NCBI GenBank assembly: GCA_019802505.1
Contig: JAFMOC010000002.1
Span: 3,238,501 to 3,302,500, forward strand
Direction: 5' to 3'
DNA from: Corydoras sp. C115
Lineage: Eukaryota; Chordata; Actinopteri; Siluriformes; Callichthyidae
DNA: 64,000 nucleotides
In this document: positions 24,955 to 35,100 of the stretch, in pieces
Numbering within the stretch: the first letter of the stretch is position 1
How the letters are laid out: every line of letters starts with the position of its first letter
The notes under the pieces: generated by a model
Database searches by the model: none
What the model was told of the DNA's origin: nothing
What the model saw: the letters and a program-made list of their open reading frames with translations, nothing else
Program-made: the position numbers and the translations under genes

Positions 24955-25810
24955 TGTATAGCTTCTATAAAGTGTTTTTATGAATTTTTAGGAATTCAGG
25001 AAAATCTGATGAAGTTTTAGGTTACATTTATGCAGAAGTATAGAAAATTCTTAAGGGTTCAGAAACTTTTAAGCACCACTGTCGCAACATGAAATACCTC
25101 AGGCCAGGGGCACATCCCATGTACCACACATACTGTAGAGGTGAGCTGCTAATGCCAAACTCATTAGCTCAAACAAATTGTCATTGCACAGGTGCAGACT
25201 CGCAGTGCTGATGAACCCATGACCACATTTGTCCTGTGCAATGAATGCGGAAACCGTTGGAAGGTAGGTATTAGTAGTTTAAAAAAAATCTAAAGTTTAA
25301 AGTATACCAATTTTATTAAATTATGTAATGATCAATTAAAATTCATATTTATTTTCTGAACATACTGAAGTTTTATTATTGCCTTTTATGTTATAAACTG
25401 CTGTTTAGGTCTTTCCAAAAATTTGCCATGGGATTTTCTCATATATGGCATAGGATAAGGGCCTAGGGCGACTTAAAAAGAAATTGTCTCAGTTGTCCTT
25501 GGGTTCAAATTAAAGCTAGGGAATCTTATCATAATACATTAATGAACTGTAGAAACACACTACTCCCCTCTAAGCCGCCAGCCCTGTACAGCTACAGCAG
25601 CCCTGTTTCATCATCAGTCAAAATTTGTTCCCAGTTGAAATATAATTAAGATGTTAAAGCGACAAATTCCTCATGGAGGAAACTGATGTTTCATTGCCTA
25701 AAACATTAGCATTAACAAAAAATATTGTTTAGGATTAATAATTAAAAAATGATAAACAGTGTCTAATACACTAGATAATTTCATCTTCTTTTGTTTTATA
25801 GTTCTGCTGA
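4150..25810 (+). CDS. tcea3: tcea3: transcription elongation factor A (TFIIS) type 3, 22 coding exons, extended linker
   Basis: TFIIS binds stalled RNA polymerase II in the nucleus and stimulates cleavage of the nascent RNA so that elongation resumes. Coding exons: 4150-4218, 6279-6341, 6460-6565, 11596-11698, 11846-11989, 12069-12152, 13882-13965, 14059-14163, 14983-15081, 17329-17427, 17541-17603, 19122-19178, 19308-19373, 19768-19830, 19900-19962, 20884-20961, 21989-22149, 22334-22390, 23210-23364, 23917-24063, 25192-25263, 25802-25810 (TGA). Frame is continuous: 1947 nt, 648 residues. The start (MSREQDLKRIAKKLDKMV) matches the family N-terminus. Residues 1-79 are the N-terminal helical domain; about 485-600 the central domain (GDSVRDKC, DMKYKNRVRSRISNLKD); 607-648 the zinc ribbon with C610, C613, C638, C641 and the acidic hairpin RSADEPMTTF (D629, E630), ending WKFC. 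RRDSVNSKS in the linker resembles human TCEA3, which favours type 3 over 1 or 2. Human TCEA3 has about 348 residues; the surplus is all in the linker (exons 4-16). Exact linker exon use needs RNA data. Confidence 0.93.
4650..5060. mobile_element. MITE-like element with about 130-bp inverted repeats
   Basis: The left arm (from about 4650, CCAGAACCACCGCAG, TTTATTTGGGTGGTGGATGA, TCAGTACTGTAGT) is the inverse complement, with mismatches, of the right arm ending near 5057 (CAGTACTGATAAACAACCAC ... TGTGGTGGTTCTG). The arms also share the inner AGACACAA...GCTGG/GCCGCTAGAAT stretch. It resembles a common fish non-autonomous palindromic repeat and lies in tcea3 intron 1. No coding capacity. Confidence 0.65.
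5061..6278 (+). other. tcea3 intron 1, remaining part
   Basis: AT-rich intronic sequence with no recognisable repeat or ORF worth calling. It ends in a normal acceptor (TTTGTGCAG) at 6278. Confidence 0.6.
7104..7419 (-). mobile_element. tRNA-derived SINE (antisense in tcea3 intron 3)
   Basis: Same family, reverse orientation: a CATCCATC tail, TTATCTTCCGCTTTATCC, the core CATGTTTTTGGACTGTGGGA, then the tRNA-like head ending GTGCTAACCACTAAGCCACC. The core has a small deletion around 7330. Only a weak flanking repeat (about ATATTC) can be seen. Confidence 0.88.
7590..8705 (-). mobile_element. LINE 3' region
   Basis: Continues the reverse transcriptase fragment at 8710-9339 toward its 3' side. 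It contains a block seen widely in fish LINE-associated repeats (CAGTGGCAAGAAAAAACTCC, ACCTTGGGAGGACCAAGGCT). No intact ORF. Attribution to the same LINE insertion is an inference from orientation and adjacency. Confidence 0.5.
8710..9339 (-). pseudogene. L2/CR1-like LINE reverse transcriptase fragment
   Basis: An open frame of about 209 codons with reverse transcriptase motifs: WFKSYLTDR, YGVPQWSVLGPL (the family usually has GVPQGS), then SFHSYADDTTQLYISA with the catalytic YADD, then WMSKNFLLNSDKTEFLIVGP. This is the palm region of an L2/CR1-type non-LTR retrotransposon ORF2. The N-terminal part and endonuclease are missing, and the G-to-W change in GVPQGS suggests decay. It lies antisense in tcea3 intron 3 and is not a host gene. 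Confidence 0.85.
9340..9930 (-). pseudogene. Degenerate upstream part of the same LINE ORF2
   Basis: Reverse-strand peptide at 9733-9924 reads YYSELIENNKNNQRFLFSTI then AKLTW, typical of the segment before the reverse transcriptase palm in L2-type LINEs. Between it and 9339 the frame is broken and partly missing. Same orientation as the 8710-9339 fragment, so probably one decayed insertion. Confidence 0.6.
10015..10650. mobile_element. Degraded Tc1/mariner-like remnants
   Basis: The sequence near 10025-10080 (CAGATGAGACCAAACTCATT ... GTGGAAACACACATTATGG) resembles the SDETK...FG region of Tc1-type transposases. The stretch near 10380-10440 (TTTAGGTCAGGGTTCAGTCT ... CAAAGGCATTCACC) resembles another conserved part of fish Tc1-like elements. 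No continuous ORF; boundaries are guesses. Confidence 0.4.
10965..11313 (-). mobile_element. tRNA-derived SINE with 12-bp TSD
   Basis: Full-length antisense copy in tcea3 intron 3, from an ATTC tail through the core to CCACTAAGCCACCGTGCCGC. Flanked by TGCAACTGTTCA at 10953-10964 and 11314-11325. The perfect duplication suggests a fairly young insertion. Confidence 0.92.
11596..20961 (+). CDS. tcea3: tcea3 exons 4-16: expanded linker encoded by an array of symmetric small exons
   Basis: Thirteen exons encode residues about 80-448. Exon 4 enters in phase 1 and leaves in phase 2; exons 5-16 are 144, 84, 84, 105, 99, 99, 63, 57, 66, 63, 63 and 78 nt, all divisible by three with phase-2 boundaries, so skipping any one keeps the frame. 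Nearly every junction rebuilds an Arg codon (AG|A or AG|G). The peptides are hydrophilic, rich in K, S, P, H and D/E, and unstructured-looking. Recurring motifs: LKRPSLEASKER (exon 8), LDAPLPHHLHSPTP and TKRPSLDMAKDKER (10), NAPLPPLPLHLHPP and VLDMKKQR (9), PPKRHSGEIKKER (12), KESTDSKQEPIKK (13), RRDSVNSKSHSSPSSKK (15), RRDSYSSKQS (16). Human TCEA3 has a single stretch of this RRDSVDSK...KRPSVER kind. All have polypyrimidine-AG acceptors and GT donors. Which exons enter the mature mRNA is inferred. Confidence 0.82.
12952..13316 (-). mobile_element. tRNA-derived SINE with 11-bp TSD
   Basis: Full-length antisense copy in tcea3 intron 6. Flanked by CATATCTTTAT at 12941-12951 and 13317-13327. B-box complement GGATTCGAACC at 13249-13259. 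Confidence 0.92.
15082..17328 (+). other. tcea3 intron 9
   Basis: About 2.2 kb of mostly unremarkable AT-rich intron. An old SINE relic lies near 16508-16660 and a further tRNA-like relic near 17025-17110. No extra cassette exon with phase-2 ends was recognised here, though a divergent one could be missed. Confidence 0.5.
16508..16660 (+). repeat. Old divergent SINE relic
   Basis: Starts GGTGACATGGTGGCACAGTG and carries diverged core blocks (GAGTGGAGTCTGCATGCCCT, GTGGGTTTCCTCCCGGGTCA). It looks like an older subfamily of the same tRNA-derived SINE type; no clear duplication. MITE-like sequence (GTATGATTCTCAGCACT) lies just upstream. Confidence 0.6.
18562..18772 (-). mobile_element. SINE copy lacking its 3' half
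   Basis: Antisense copy in tcea3 intron 11 holding the head and core but starting at the CA tract, so the normal 3' part and GAAT tail are absent. It still has a 7-bp flanking repeat AGCATTA (18555-18561 and 18773-18779). Confidence 0.82.
19193..19240 (+). repeat. (GT)n microsatellite
   Basis: Uninterrupted GT repeat of about 24 units in tcea3 intron 12, about 15 bases after the exon 12 donor. Confidence 0.95.
19738..19763 (+). repeat. tcea3: Long T run serving as polypyrimidine tract
   Basis: A run of about 26 T immediately before GCAG|AAATG, the acceptor of tcea3 exon 14. It doubles as the polypyrimidine tract. Length variation could affect inclusion of that symmetric exon. Confidence 0.85.
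20066..20403 (-). mobile_element. tRNA-derived SINE inserted in a (TTA)n tract
   Basis: Full-length antisense copy in tcea3 intron 15, flanked on both sides by TTATTATTATT. The insertion split or duplicated a TTA microsatellite (20037-20066 and 20405-20420), so the exact target duplication is hidden. Confidence 0.88.
20986..21323 (+). repeat. 169-bp tandem duplication, two copies
   Basis: The segment starting AGGATGTGTTTATGGGGTTC at 20986 is repeated from 21155, apparently without mismatch, with a period of 169 bases. It lies in tcea3 intron 16, starting 25 bases after the exon 16 donor, and does not include the exon. Confidence 0.93.
21426..21739 (-). mobile_element. tRNA-derived SINE with 11-bp TSD
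   Basis: Antisense copy in tcea3 intron 16 with small internal deletions near 21650 and 21722. Flanked by CAATGATCATC at 21415-21425 and 21740-21750. Confidence 0.9.
21989..25810 (+). CDS. tcea3: tcea3 exons 17-22: Pol II-binding central domain and catalytic zinc ribbon
   Basis: Exon 17 begins with the end of the linker (KPETPKTPTTP) and enters the central domain at LTGDSVRDKCIEMLSAALRTD. Exon 18 (DDYKDYGVNCDTMAAEIED) ends at a U12-type splice site. Exon 19 continues YQEIKATDMKYKNRVRSRIS and NVLGGAIELSHIATMTAE; exon 20 gives EMASDELKQL, AIREHQMAKTSGT and the first zinc pair CPKC; exon 21 gives the acidic catalytic loop and second pair CNECGNRWK; exon 22 supplies FC and the stop. All four zinc cysteines and the Asp-Glu pair are present, so the cleavage-stimulating function is expected to be intact. 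Confidence 0.94.
22391..23209 (+). other. tcea3: U12-type (minor spliceosome) intron of tcea3
   Basis: The intron starts with ATATCCTTAA, the classic AT-AC U12 donor, and has a perfect U12 branch site TTCCTTAAC at 23184-23192. The distance from the branch adenosine to the splice junction is about 18 nt. An AT-AC intron in TFIIS genes is known in vertebrates. To keep the frame (GAA GAT T|AT GTC TAC CAG GAG) the exon must resume at 23210, after the bases AA. The only nearby AC (23216-23217) would shift the frame. So this appears to be an AT-AA intron. Confidence 0.75.
22726..23059 (-). mobile_element. tRNA-derived SINE inside the U12 intron, 16-bp TSD
   Basis: Full-length antisense copy. Flanked by TGCTTAGCTTTTCATT at 22710-22725 and 23060-23075. 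It makes up about 40% of the minor-class intron between tcea3 exons 18 and 19. Confidence 0.93.
24866..24950. repeat. (AT)n microsatellite
   Basis: About 42 uninterrupted TA units in tcea3 intron 20. Open frames of alternating I and Y here are artefacts of the repeat. Confidence 0.95.
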
Positions 25811-28337
25811 CTTTCACATCGGAGATTCACCTACACCAGTGTGGTAAAGTCCGGTCCTCAAAGAAAATCCTCAAACCCTTCCACCTGTAGAATTTTAGGA
25901 GTGGAGCAGTAGGCTTTTAATGAGATGTATCTGAGAAACAGTGAACCCACAATAATCCTAATTGGGTTGCTCAGTTTGTTTTGTAATGTGATGTTTAGAA
26001 AGAGTGTGTAATTTGAAAATGTGTGCACTGTTTTGATTTTTGATTACATGATATTAATATCTTAATTATTGCTAGAAGAATATTGTCATTTTTTACATCA
26101 GTTTAAGTGCATGCTCTTAAAATTCTTATTTCTTTTTAAAAAATACTTTTTTTCTTTTATTTAGATTTTCTCTAAATGTAAATTAAATTGGTAAACATGT
26201 GACATAAATTTCATGTGTGATTTTTTTTTTTATTTTTATAAATGCATTGCAGTGTTAGAATTGCTAAAAGTACACGCATGTTTGAATATAGCAGTATTAT
26301 TAAACTATAGATAATAGAGTAAACAGAAAAACTGCACATAAAGAACTACAAACGTCATAAAGAAGAATTGCAAAAGAAAGCTGGGTATTTAACATGAAAA
26401 TTGGCTAAGCTGATGGTCGAGGTTGTCAACAGTGGCGACCACCCCACATGGCTTTTACTTTCAATGAGCATCACCAGATACCCCTAGTAACCAGAGTTGA
26501 TTAATGTGATCCTCCATTTAATCACCTTCCTCAATTGTGTCAAGGTTATAAGCACTTCTTGGGGGCCGGTTCAGTAAAAATCTTGGCCTTTCTATGTTTT
26601 CAGGGATAAAGGAACCAGTGGTAGTGGATACAAGTAATCTTTAAAATCTTTTGGTTATTTCATTAAGCCCTTGATTTGCATGGCCTAAGGCAGCCTGTTT
26701 GTTTCCCAACAACTTTTTTAAGGTACACTCAGAATGCACAGAGAGCACACAACAGAATCCAGAGAAAACGTACCCAGACATGTAAACTCCACATAGAAAG
26801 AAATCTGCTGTACTAAAAAGTTGGACCCAGGAGCTTGTGCTCTAAGGCAAGTATATTATTATTATTACTATTAATAGTAATGTTATGTATAAATTGTTGC
26901 AGCACATAGTGTTTTTTATCTGCTTATATACATTTATACTAATATACATCAAATGGGAAAAGTTACCTGTGATGTAAAATTTAAGTGCATCACTTAGTCA
27001 TCAGTATATCTTTTATTATACAGGTCTGAATGTCTGTATTAAAACACAACAGTGTACCATTTTGTAGTTGAATGAAAAGAATAAATAAATGGATAGCCTT
27101 AGCAAAAAAACAATCCTCACGTATTGAATACAAACTTAAATTAAATATCATCTATCCCCATGACAATAGTATCTTTTTAAACAAGCAACAAGACTTCCTT
27201 CATAATCATATTTTTCTATATTTCCCAACAGACAATTGTATTATTTTTAAATTGGATTTTAATAATTTGAGTTTGATGAATTGTGGACTCCAGTACAATT
27301 GAGAGCTCCCTCTGCATAACACTTGCGCTTAGAATGTTTGTCTAATCAGAAGTCATTCATTCTGTAGTGTTATTACATCTTATTCTATTACACAAAACAG
27401 CCCTAAACTAATATTTTAACTTAGAATTTTCATTTAATATATTTTTTGGAATAATAAAGGTGCATCAATGAAAAACTGAGTTACCATTACTTTCAAAAGT
27501 ATTTTCTTTAAAAATAATAATATTTTGTAATAGACATTCACAAATAATAAACATTTACGTTATTTTACTATCTGTATTTTATTCATTTAAATCCTTAACT
27601 TTAAGGATTAAAGGTGAAATACTGGCATCAATTGCATGAAAGAGCAAGAAACCCACTATACCCACAGAACTCGGCCTGTTAAATTCAAAGCTAATTGGAC
27701 CAGAAGGATGTAATGGTAAGAGAGTCATGTATCCAAAAGTATGGTTTAAGCTGAGCTCAACTTGTAACATGCCTGGACAAATTCAGATCTATTACTGCAA
27801 TTTGCTTGTTTTATCTTTAGGTTTCCGCTGAAGCAAATATTGCCAGCTGGCATACATCAAAATACAAGGAAAACGCAAAAGGGGTCTAAATCCAGGGATA
27901 GACAGAAATAAATATTGTCTTAGTTTCCTATAGGCTGCAATCATTGCCTGCATTGTAAAAACCTCATCTAGCTGTTATGCATATTGTTAGCCACAGTAAA
28001 ATACAATGCTTTGATTTCAAAAACGTTAAAAATACATGAATAGAACTTGGTTGGGTTTCTGAAGTGCTCCCTCAGCTGGAATTCATTACCTGTGCTAGTG
28101 AACAAAGATGATTAGATATTAATATTATTCGTGGTTTGCTCTTTCCTTTTCAGTTGCTCATAATTATGCCAAACCCTTGCAATGCCAAGCGTGGGTTCTG
28201 CAACATACCAAGTCATTTACATCATAATAAATTCATTTAACATATGCTATGATATGAATCTTTTGTAGGGACATGGCATATAACCCAAAAGCAATCTTCA
28301 CAATTACTAAGAATATTTATTATTTAAAATGGTTAAA
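25811..28337. other. tcea3 3' UTR and intergenic DNA
   Basis: Begins with the tcea3 3' UTR; a variant poly-A signal ATTAAA occurs near 26183 and AATAAA near 27080, but the true end is not clear. A worn SINE-like remnant (AAACGTACCCAGACATGTAA) lies near 26760-26810. No gene seen. Confidence 0.5.
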
Positions 28338-28696
28338 CCAGCCGGGCGGCACGGTGGTTTAGTGGTTAGCACGTTCGCCTCTCAGCACTAGGGATTCCCG
28401 GTTCGAATCCAAATCTGGAGTTTCCATGTTCTCCCCGTGTACACGTGGGTGTCCTCTGGGTTCTCTGGTTTCCTCCCACAGTCCAAAAACATGGATCAAG
28501 GTGAATTAAATTCTCCAAATTACCCCATATATGTGTGTGTTTGTGTGTGTGTGTGTGTGTCTGTGTGCCCAGTGATAGATTGGTGCCCTGTCTGGGGTGT
28601 ATCTGCCCAGCGCCTGAAATGTTCTCCCCTGGATGGGCATGGGGAACCCCCCTGTGACCCAGTAGAGGATTAAGTGTAAGATAATTGGATGGATAG
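28338..28696 (+). mobile_element. tRNA-derived SINE with 9-bp TSD
   Basis: Full-length copy starting CCAGCCGGGCGGCACGGTGG, with B box GGTTCGAATCC. Flanked by ATGGTTAAA at 28329-28337 and 28697-28705. Confidence 0.92.
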
Positions 28697-28928
28697 ATGG
28701 TTAAATCAACCTACCACCTCATACCACCTCAACTGCTGGTTATGTAATTGCTAAAGTCTGGCTGTTGCTAAAATTGGCAGCCCCAAGAATCTTAGAAATA
28801 ATTTTTGGTCTGAAATAACTTTCCACAGTTTTTCCAAGTCTGTTATTAGCCTTAGACCATATTTATTTTATATGCTCTTTATTCAGTTTATAGTGAGATC
28901 ACCAGTTCATCACAGGGAAGGTATTTTT

Positions 28929-29206
28929 CATTCATTCATTATCTTCTGCTTAATCTAGAAGGAGAATGTTTCAGGCGCTGGGCAGACACACCCAGGACAG
29001 GGTGCCAATCTATCACTGGGCACACACACTAGCACAGCCACACTCTATATGGGGCAAATTAGAATATTCATTTTACCTTGAATCCATGTTTTGGGACTGT
29101 GGGAGGAAACACACGCAGAAACAGGGAGAACAAACTCCTCCCAGATTGGGATCTGAACCTGAATCCCCAAACCTGAGAGGTGAAAGTGCTAACCACTAAG
29201 CCAGGC
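28929..29206 (-). mobile_element. Degenerate tRNA-derived SINE
   Basis: Antisense copy with internal deletions and many substitutions (GCTTAATCTAGAAGGAGAAT ... CTAACCACTAAGCCAGGCAG). Older than most copies; duplication not clear. Confidence 0.85.
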
Positions 29207-31018
29207 AGGTGTTTTATTAAATAAATACTTGTACAAAGTATACAAAATCAAAATGCAAAAATACCAAATCTGAATTAAACTTTTTAAAATTTCATTTAAC
29301 AAAATTTTTCAGTTTGTGTGAAGTTGTTATATTTTATACATAATTCATAAACATTTAATACAATCATTAATACAACCATATTGTGCAACCAAAATCAAAT
29401 CAAGTCTTGAATAGAATCATCACTTACTGTATCAGGGACTTGACATCAGATGGTTTCACATTAAGCCACAATTACAGTCTAATAGGCATCATTACTTTAT
29501 GCGAGTAAAGCTGTGGAGAAGAATCAATGTCCATGCCAAACCCACTAATGCACTCCTCCTCAAAGACAGTGACTAAGAAGCTGAATGCATGAAGGGAATA
29601 AAGAAAATAAATAATTAAACGAATTGTTTATTTAAGAATTCTGCACCCAAGCCTGGTAACAAGTGGATTCACTGAAGCCACAGTATGCACACACTTTTTA
29701 GTCAGTATTAAAGTCCTATGGGTTTTAAAACTAGCGTAAGAGTCTTTAAAATCAGGATCATAATAACAAAGCCGTGATCATCACTGTAATGAGAGCCACG
29801 GTTCAGTTCCTAAAGGTTTGTGCCTCTACAGGAAATGTAAACATAGATATCAAGAAAATGAGGGATAGAAAATTGTCCTTATATATCTGGTGAATGTAAG
29901 GACACGAGAAAGCTCAGAGACAGAATAAGGCAGGCCAGATTATATTTAAAATAAAGTTAATTGTAAAAAAAAATTAAGCTTTTAGACTGGCGGATAAAAT
30001 TGCAAGCATAAGATGATTTATATGACAGCAGCCAAGTTTCTATCTCTTTTCTCACCATTCATTAAATCTAGCCACATAAAGACAATTAACAGAAACATGT
30101 CCCAGGTGAATGACAGGTCTGATCTGCTTCCCTGGCTTTGCCTCTCATTTACAAACCTGCACTTGATTGCAGCTCCACCACCACATTGTCCTATCCCATC
30201 ATCAGCTTAATAAGTGAGAGGATCCAGTATTGTATGAATGTTAATGAGAAAAAATAATGAATGATTAACTTTTGGAGATAAGGGTATGTTAGTCTGTTGA
30301 CATAGAAAGATTGGTTACTGATTTCATGAATATGCTATTATCAATTCCTAATTGTTGTACAGGGGTGGCAAAGTAAAGCAGAAGTTAGTATGTTCTTTTC
30401 TGTATAGAGTTTACATATTTTCCCTGCGTGAGCGTTTTTTCCCCCTTGACAGTCACATAATGGATAAAAAGTACTCTGACTTTGAAGGAATAAAAAAAAT
30501 CTAACCTCTTTCTTGTGTTTTTTTTTTTTTATATATAAATATTAGATATTGAGTTGTTGTTTCTAGAGGATAATCTTTAAAGCAATGTGTTGGAGATCTT
30601 GTATTGGAAGATGCACAAATCCTTAACCTCAATCCCACAGATTCATACTGAATTCATACGGTCATGTTTATAATCTTGTGAAGAAACATCAAGAGTGGTA
30701 GCAAAGAAGTAAAAGCCACATATAGAAACTTTGCAGTTACACTAAAATTAACTGATACAAAACCAATGACCAGTTGGATGTGTTATAATCACAAAGATAT
30801 TTGTCTATTTAGGAATTAGCAAAAGTCTATTTAGGACTTTAGTCTATTTTTTTATAGTGTCTTTGACACTATATGAGCAAACATATTGGGACACATACAT
30901 TACTAATAATTGAATTTAGGCGTTTTATTCAGTTCGTTGCCACGAATACAATGGCTTTAGGGTCTCTGAACTGAAACCGTATTTCTGTTACTCAGCTATC
31001 AACCTTCACTTTAAAACT
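29207..31018. other. Intergenic, no gene seen
   Basis: AT-rich sequence between tcea3 and oprd1. A faint SINE relic near 30363-30455 (GAGTTTACATATTTTCCCTG). No convincing ORF or RNA gene. Confidence 0.55.
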
Positions 31019-31030
31019 GGGCAGGTTAAT

Positions 31031-31389
31031 TCATTCATTCATTATCTTCCGCTTTATCCTATATTAGGGTCGCGGGGGGGTTCCCCATGCCCATCCAGGG
31101 GAGAACGTTTCGGGCACTGGGCAGATACACCCAAGACAGGGTGCCAATCTATCGCTGGGCACACACTCTCACACACAGACATGCACACAAACACACTGCA
31201 CATGGGGCAATTTGGAGAACTCAATTAACTTGATCCATGTTTTTGGACTGTGGGAGGAAACCGGAGAACCCGGAGGAAACCCACGCGGACACGGGGAGAA
31301 CATGGAAACTCCACCCAGATGGGGATTCGAACCGGGAATCCCTAGTGCCGAGAAGCGAACGTGCTAACCACTAAGCCACCGTGCCGCCC
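31031..31389 (-). mobile_element. tRNA-derived SINE with 12-bp TSD
   Basis: Full-length, little-diverged antisense copy about 0.8 kb upstream of the oprd1 start. Flanked by GGGCAGGTTAAT at 31019-31030 and 31390-31401. Confidence 0.93.
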
Positions 31390-31959
31390 GGGCAGGTTAA
31401 TAATTTAGTTTTTTTTTATTGTGTGTTTTGAACTGTTTTATAAAAGCAATAAGGTACAAGAGGTTGTGCATTAATGTGCATAAATCACATGAAACACCTA
31501 TTTATTGTTGTTATTATTTAACAACATTATTATTGTTATTATTTATTGAGTTGTAACACCTATTTATTGCTTTATTATACACTTGTGGAAATGAAACTTT
31601 TAAAATTAATTGAATTGTTAATGGTTTTTCCCAGTGCTTCTGTCTGTAGTGAGTACTTTTTATCAAATATAACAAAAAAAAAAAAACTAGGCTATGCTTT
31701 ACAGGTGTGTTTTGAAATTATAAGAAGATTTAGGGCATTCTCTCTAAAATCCTATTTGATGGCTTTGGTGCTCATACACTTAAGATTAAGCTTTGATGTA
31801 ATTACTAGGGTGATTTGATGAAGTGAATTTTTGGAAAACACTTGAATTGTCGACGATTCGATCAGATTTTCTTTCGAAGCTGTGAGGGTTTAATGACATC
31901 TCTAGAGCTCACGGTTCTTTAAGGGAGTTTCTCTGCCAGAACCCGCACGCACTGAACAC

Positions 31960-32143
31960 TACGCGCCCTCTCATCTCATCTCATCACATCTCATCACAGC
32001 AGAGCAAAGCAGAGCAGAGCAGAGCAGAGCAGAGCTCAGCCTCCCGGTACGTTTCGACACAGTGCTCTTTCTCTTCATCTGCCCTCAACAGGCAGCACGA
32101 GAAGACAGCCGCTCCTTTGCAGCTGATCTCGGTAACGTGTGCC
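31960..32143 (+). promoter_or_regulatory. oprd1: Probable oprd1 5' UTR and promoter-proximal region
   Basis: GC content rises before the oprd1 ATG. A stretch of CATCT/CATCA repeats (about 31972-31998) is followed by five to seven tandem AGAGC/AAAGC pentamers (about 32001-32037). No TATA box is evident. The start codon context GTGCCATGG (32144) is near the vertebrate optimum. Confidence 0.45.
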
Positions 32144-35100
32144 ATGGATCCTCCGGCGGTGACGAGGAGCTCTGTGGAAACGCTGCGTTCTCTGCTGCTG
32201 TCTGAAGCGAACTTTACTGAAGCGACCGGAGAGCCAGTTAACGAGAGCACCAAGAGAGAACACAGCGCCTCTCTCATCATCGCCATCTCCATCACGGCGC
32301 TCTACTCTGCGATCTGCACGCTAGGACTGCTGGGAAACCTGCTGGTCATGTATGGAGTGGTCAGGTAACTCTCGCTCTCAGACCTTCACTAGATAAAGTC
32401 ATCCTAATGTGCTCTCACCCGCAGCCAGCGAGTCCTGCACACATTTATGGAGAAAAGCAACCGCACTCCTCCATCTCATTGTGTCCTTTCTATAAAGTCC
32501 ATCCATCCATCCATCCATCCATCCATCCATTATCTTCCGCTTTATCCTATATTAGGGTTGCGAGGGGTTCCCCATGCCCATCCAGGGGAGAACGTTTCGG
32601 GCACTTGGCAGATACACCCAGAACAGGGCGCCAATCTATCGCTGGGCATTTCTATAGTCATGCAAAACATATTTTTGGCGAGGAGCTCACACAAGTATGA
32701 TAACAAGTATCAACAGAGCAAGCCTGAAGAATGAGAACACTGAGTGGTCAGCTCAGCTTCGCATGTAGTGCCAATTCGAAAATGCTGGATGCATATGAAT
32801 TCAACGCATGTACATTCTGTAATCAGGTTTTAAATAACAGTTACAAAACCATGATGTCAACCACTTTAAGATCATTTGGTTATATGTAGGTACTGATTGT
32901 CTATTATATCAGTTTAGTTACGTAAAGATGCACTTTGTAGTTCTCCAAATAGAATTTTTGGAACCCATCCGAAGTATTATTTAATCTTTAGCAATGTATG
33001 TACTGTAAATACATTTCTTATCTTATTTGACTAGAGTGTTCTCTACAACAAAATGAAAATTAAAGTAGCATTTCATCTATTCAGCTCACACATACTTTAC
33101 TATTTCTCACCTCATTTAGCACTCAAAGTTTGCATTCATTTTCAGCCTGCTTGTTTCTCTCCCAAACATGATCAACTAATCCATCCATCCATTATCTTCC
33201 GCTTTATCCTATATTAGGGTCGCGGGGGACAATTCAATCTGTTCCCTATGCCTATCCAGGGGAGAACGTTTTGTGCTCTGGGCAGATACACCCAGGACAG
33301 GGCGCCAATCTATCGCTTGACACACACTCACTCACACAGACACACTCTATATGGAGCAATTTGGAGAACTCAATTGACTTGATCCATGTTTTTGGACAGT
33401 GGGAGGAAACCGGAGAACCCGGAGGAACCCCACGCAGATATGTGGAGAACATGGAAACTCCACCCAGATGGGGATTCGAACCGGGAATCCCTAGCGCTGA
33501 GAGGCGAACGTGCTAACCACTAAGCCACCGTGCCGCCCTGATCAACTAATGGTCATGGAAAATGTTACAGTGCTGGAAGTCAATTATAAGGGTGGAGTGA
33601 ATAACTGAATTAAAATAAAGGACAAGGAATCAAGATACATGATTAATAAATACTATTTTTCTAATTTTTTTCATGAAAAATTGGATTCAGTTATGTTTCT
33701 ACTAAGAATGTCCCAGTTCTGAGTGAGGTGCTCACTGAATACCTCTGCTGTAGTCCATCTGTTAATTTTTATATACTTTTATACCCTTTTACTTTGATCT
33801 CTAATGATCAAGAGCACTTACAGGACCACCAGGTACCAGCAGAGATCAGGTACTATTTGGATAGTGGACACTGATGTGGTGGAGGTTTGTTAATGTGTTG
33901 TGCTGATAAGTGTTATTAGACACACCACTACTGCTAGAGTCTTTAAACACTGTTATGTCTTTTAAAGTGCAACCTGAATATGACACATCTTTACTGCTTA
34001 ACCCTGTAGATATAACAATAGAGATTATGACAGTTAGATATGTATGAAAACTCTAGCAGTACAACTAGACATTAACACAACAAAATTAATTAATCCTTCA
34101 GGGGAAATGGTAGTAGCTCACAAACATAAGATTTACATAATGTCACTCTAATGTCTTTTATAGAGTAAATAATCTGCAACTGTATTATATGTGTGTGCAC
34201 TGTAATACAGTGTATGTTGTGGTGTGTTCGCACATACCACGGATACCTTCATATTATAATTAACATTAATTGGCATGTGATAAGACAAACTTAGAATCAA
34301 CCAAGTGGCCATTCTTATTATGCAATACCCTTTAAGTACCTCAAAAAAGTAGTTTCCTAAAGGCTGGTGACCCCTGCATTTGTATTTATCTTAATTAGAA
34401 TCCATAATTGGTCCACCTGACAATCATATTACTCATTTATTTCCACAAATTTTCACAGACAATACATTAATTAGTGAAGTTCAATTCTGGCAGCAACAGA
34501 AGGCAAGAATCAACTCTGGTCTCTGAAACATTTGCAATAACAGTGCCCTGACCTCAGTCTCATCAAACACATTTGACTGGAACTTGCATGGAGATTGTGA
34601 GCCAAGCCTGTCAGACAAATGTTTTTTTAGACAAAAAATAAAAATTTAAAAATAAAAATAAAATATTACATAGACACACTCACTCTATACTTTATAGGAA
34701 GCATTATCAACCAGTGCAGAAAAAAAAATTCAGAGAGGGACTGAGAACAATATACCTATGTGTTTTTGGAGACAGTCATGAAAGGAACTGAAGGAAAACG
34801 TGGTCAGACACATGTGGCACAGAAGTGTGTCATGATGAAGTCAATATGGATGTCAGCTCTGTGTGTAGTTGATGTGCAGAAGAGGCACATCAGAAGAGTT
34901 CAAGACTGGAGATAAAATAAACTCTGTAACAAATGGTTTGGCACTGCGAATGGACAAGTCTCCATGGACAACAAGATGGCAACCCTCATCTGGAAGCGAA
35001 ACAAGTGACAGATCAAGCTTTTCAACAAAGTCTTAAACTTAATTTTGTTGTCATCTGAGATAATCAGTGCAATTCAAGAAAGAAGTGTAAGTGGATTATA

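Noticed and set aside
24789..25020. Ile/Tyr ORFs in tcea3 intron 20
   Set aside because: Same artefact of an AT repeat.
32117..32143. Upstream extended start for oprd1 (frame open before the ATG)
   Set aside because: The frame continues upstream without an ATG; the ATG at 32144 has an excellent context and fits the family N-terminus.
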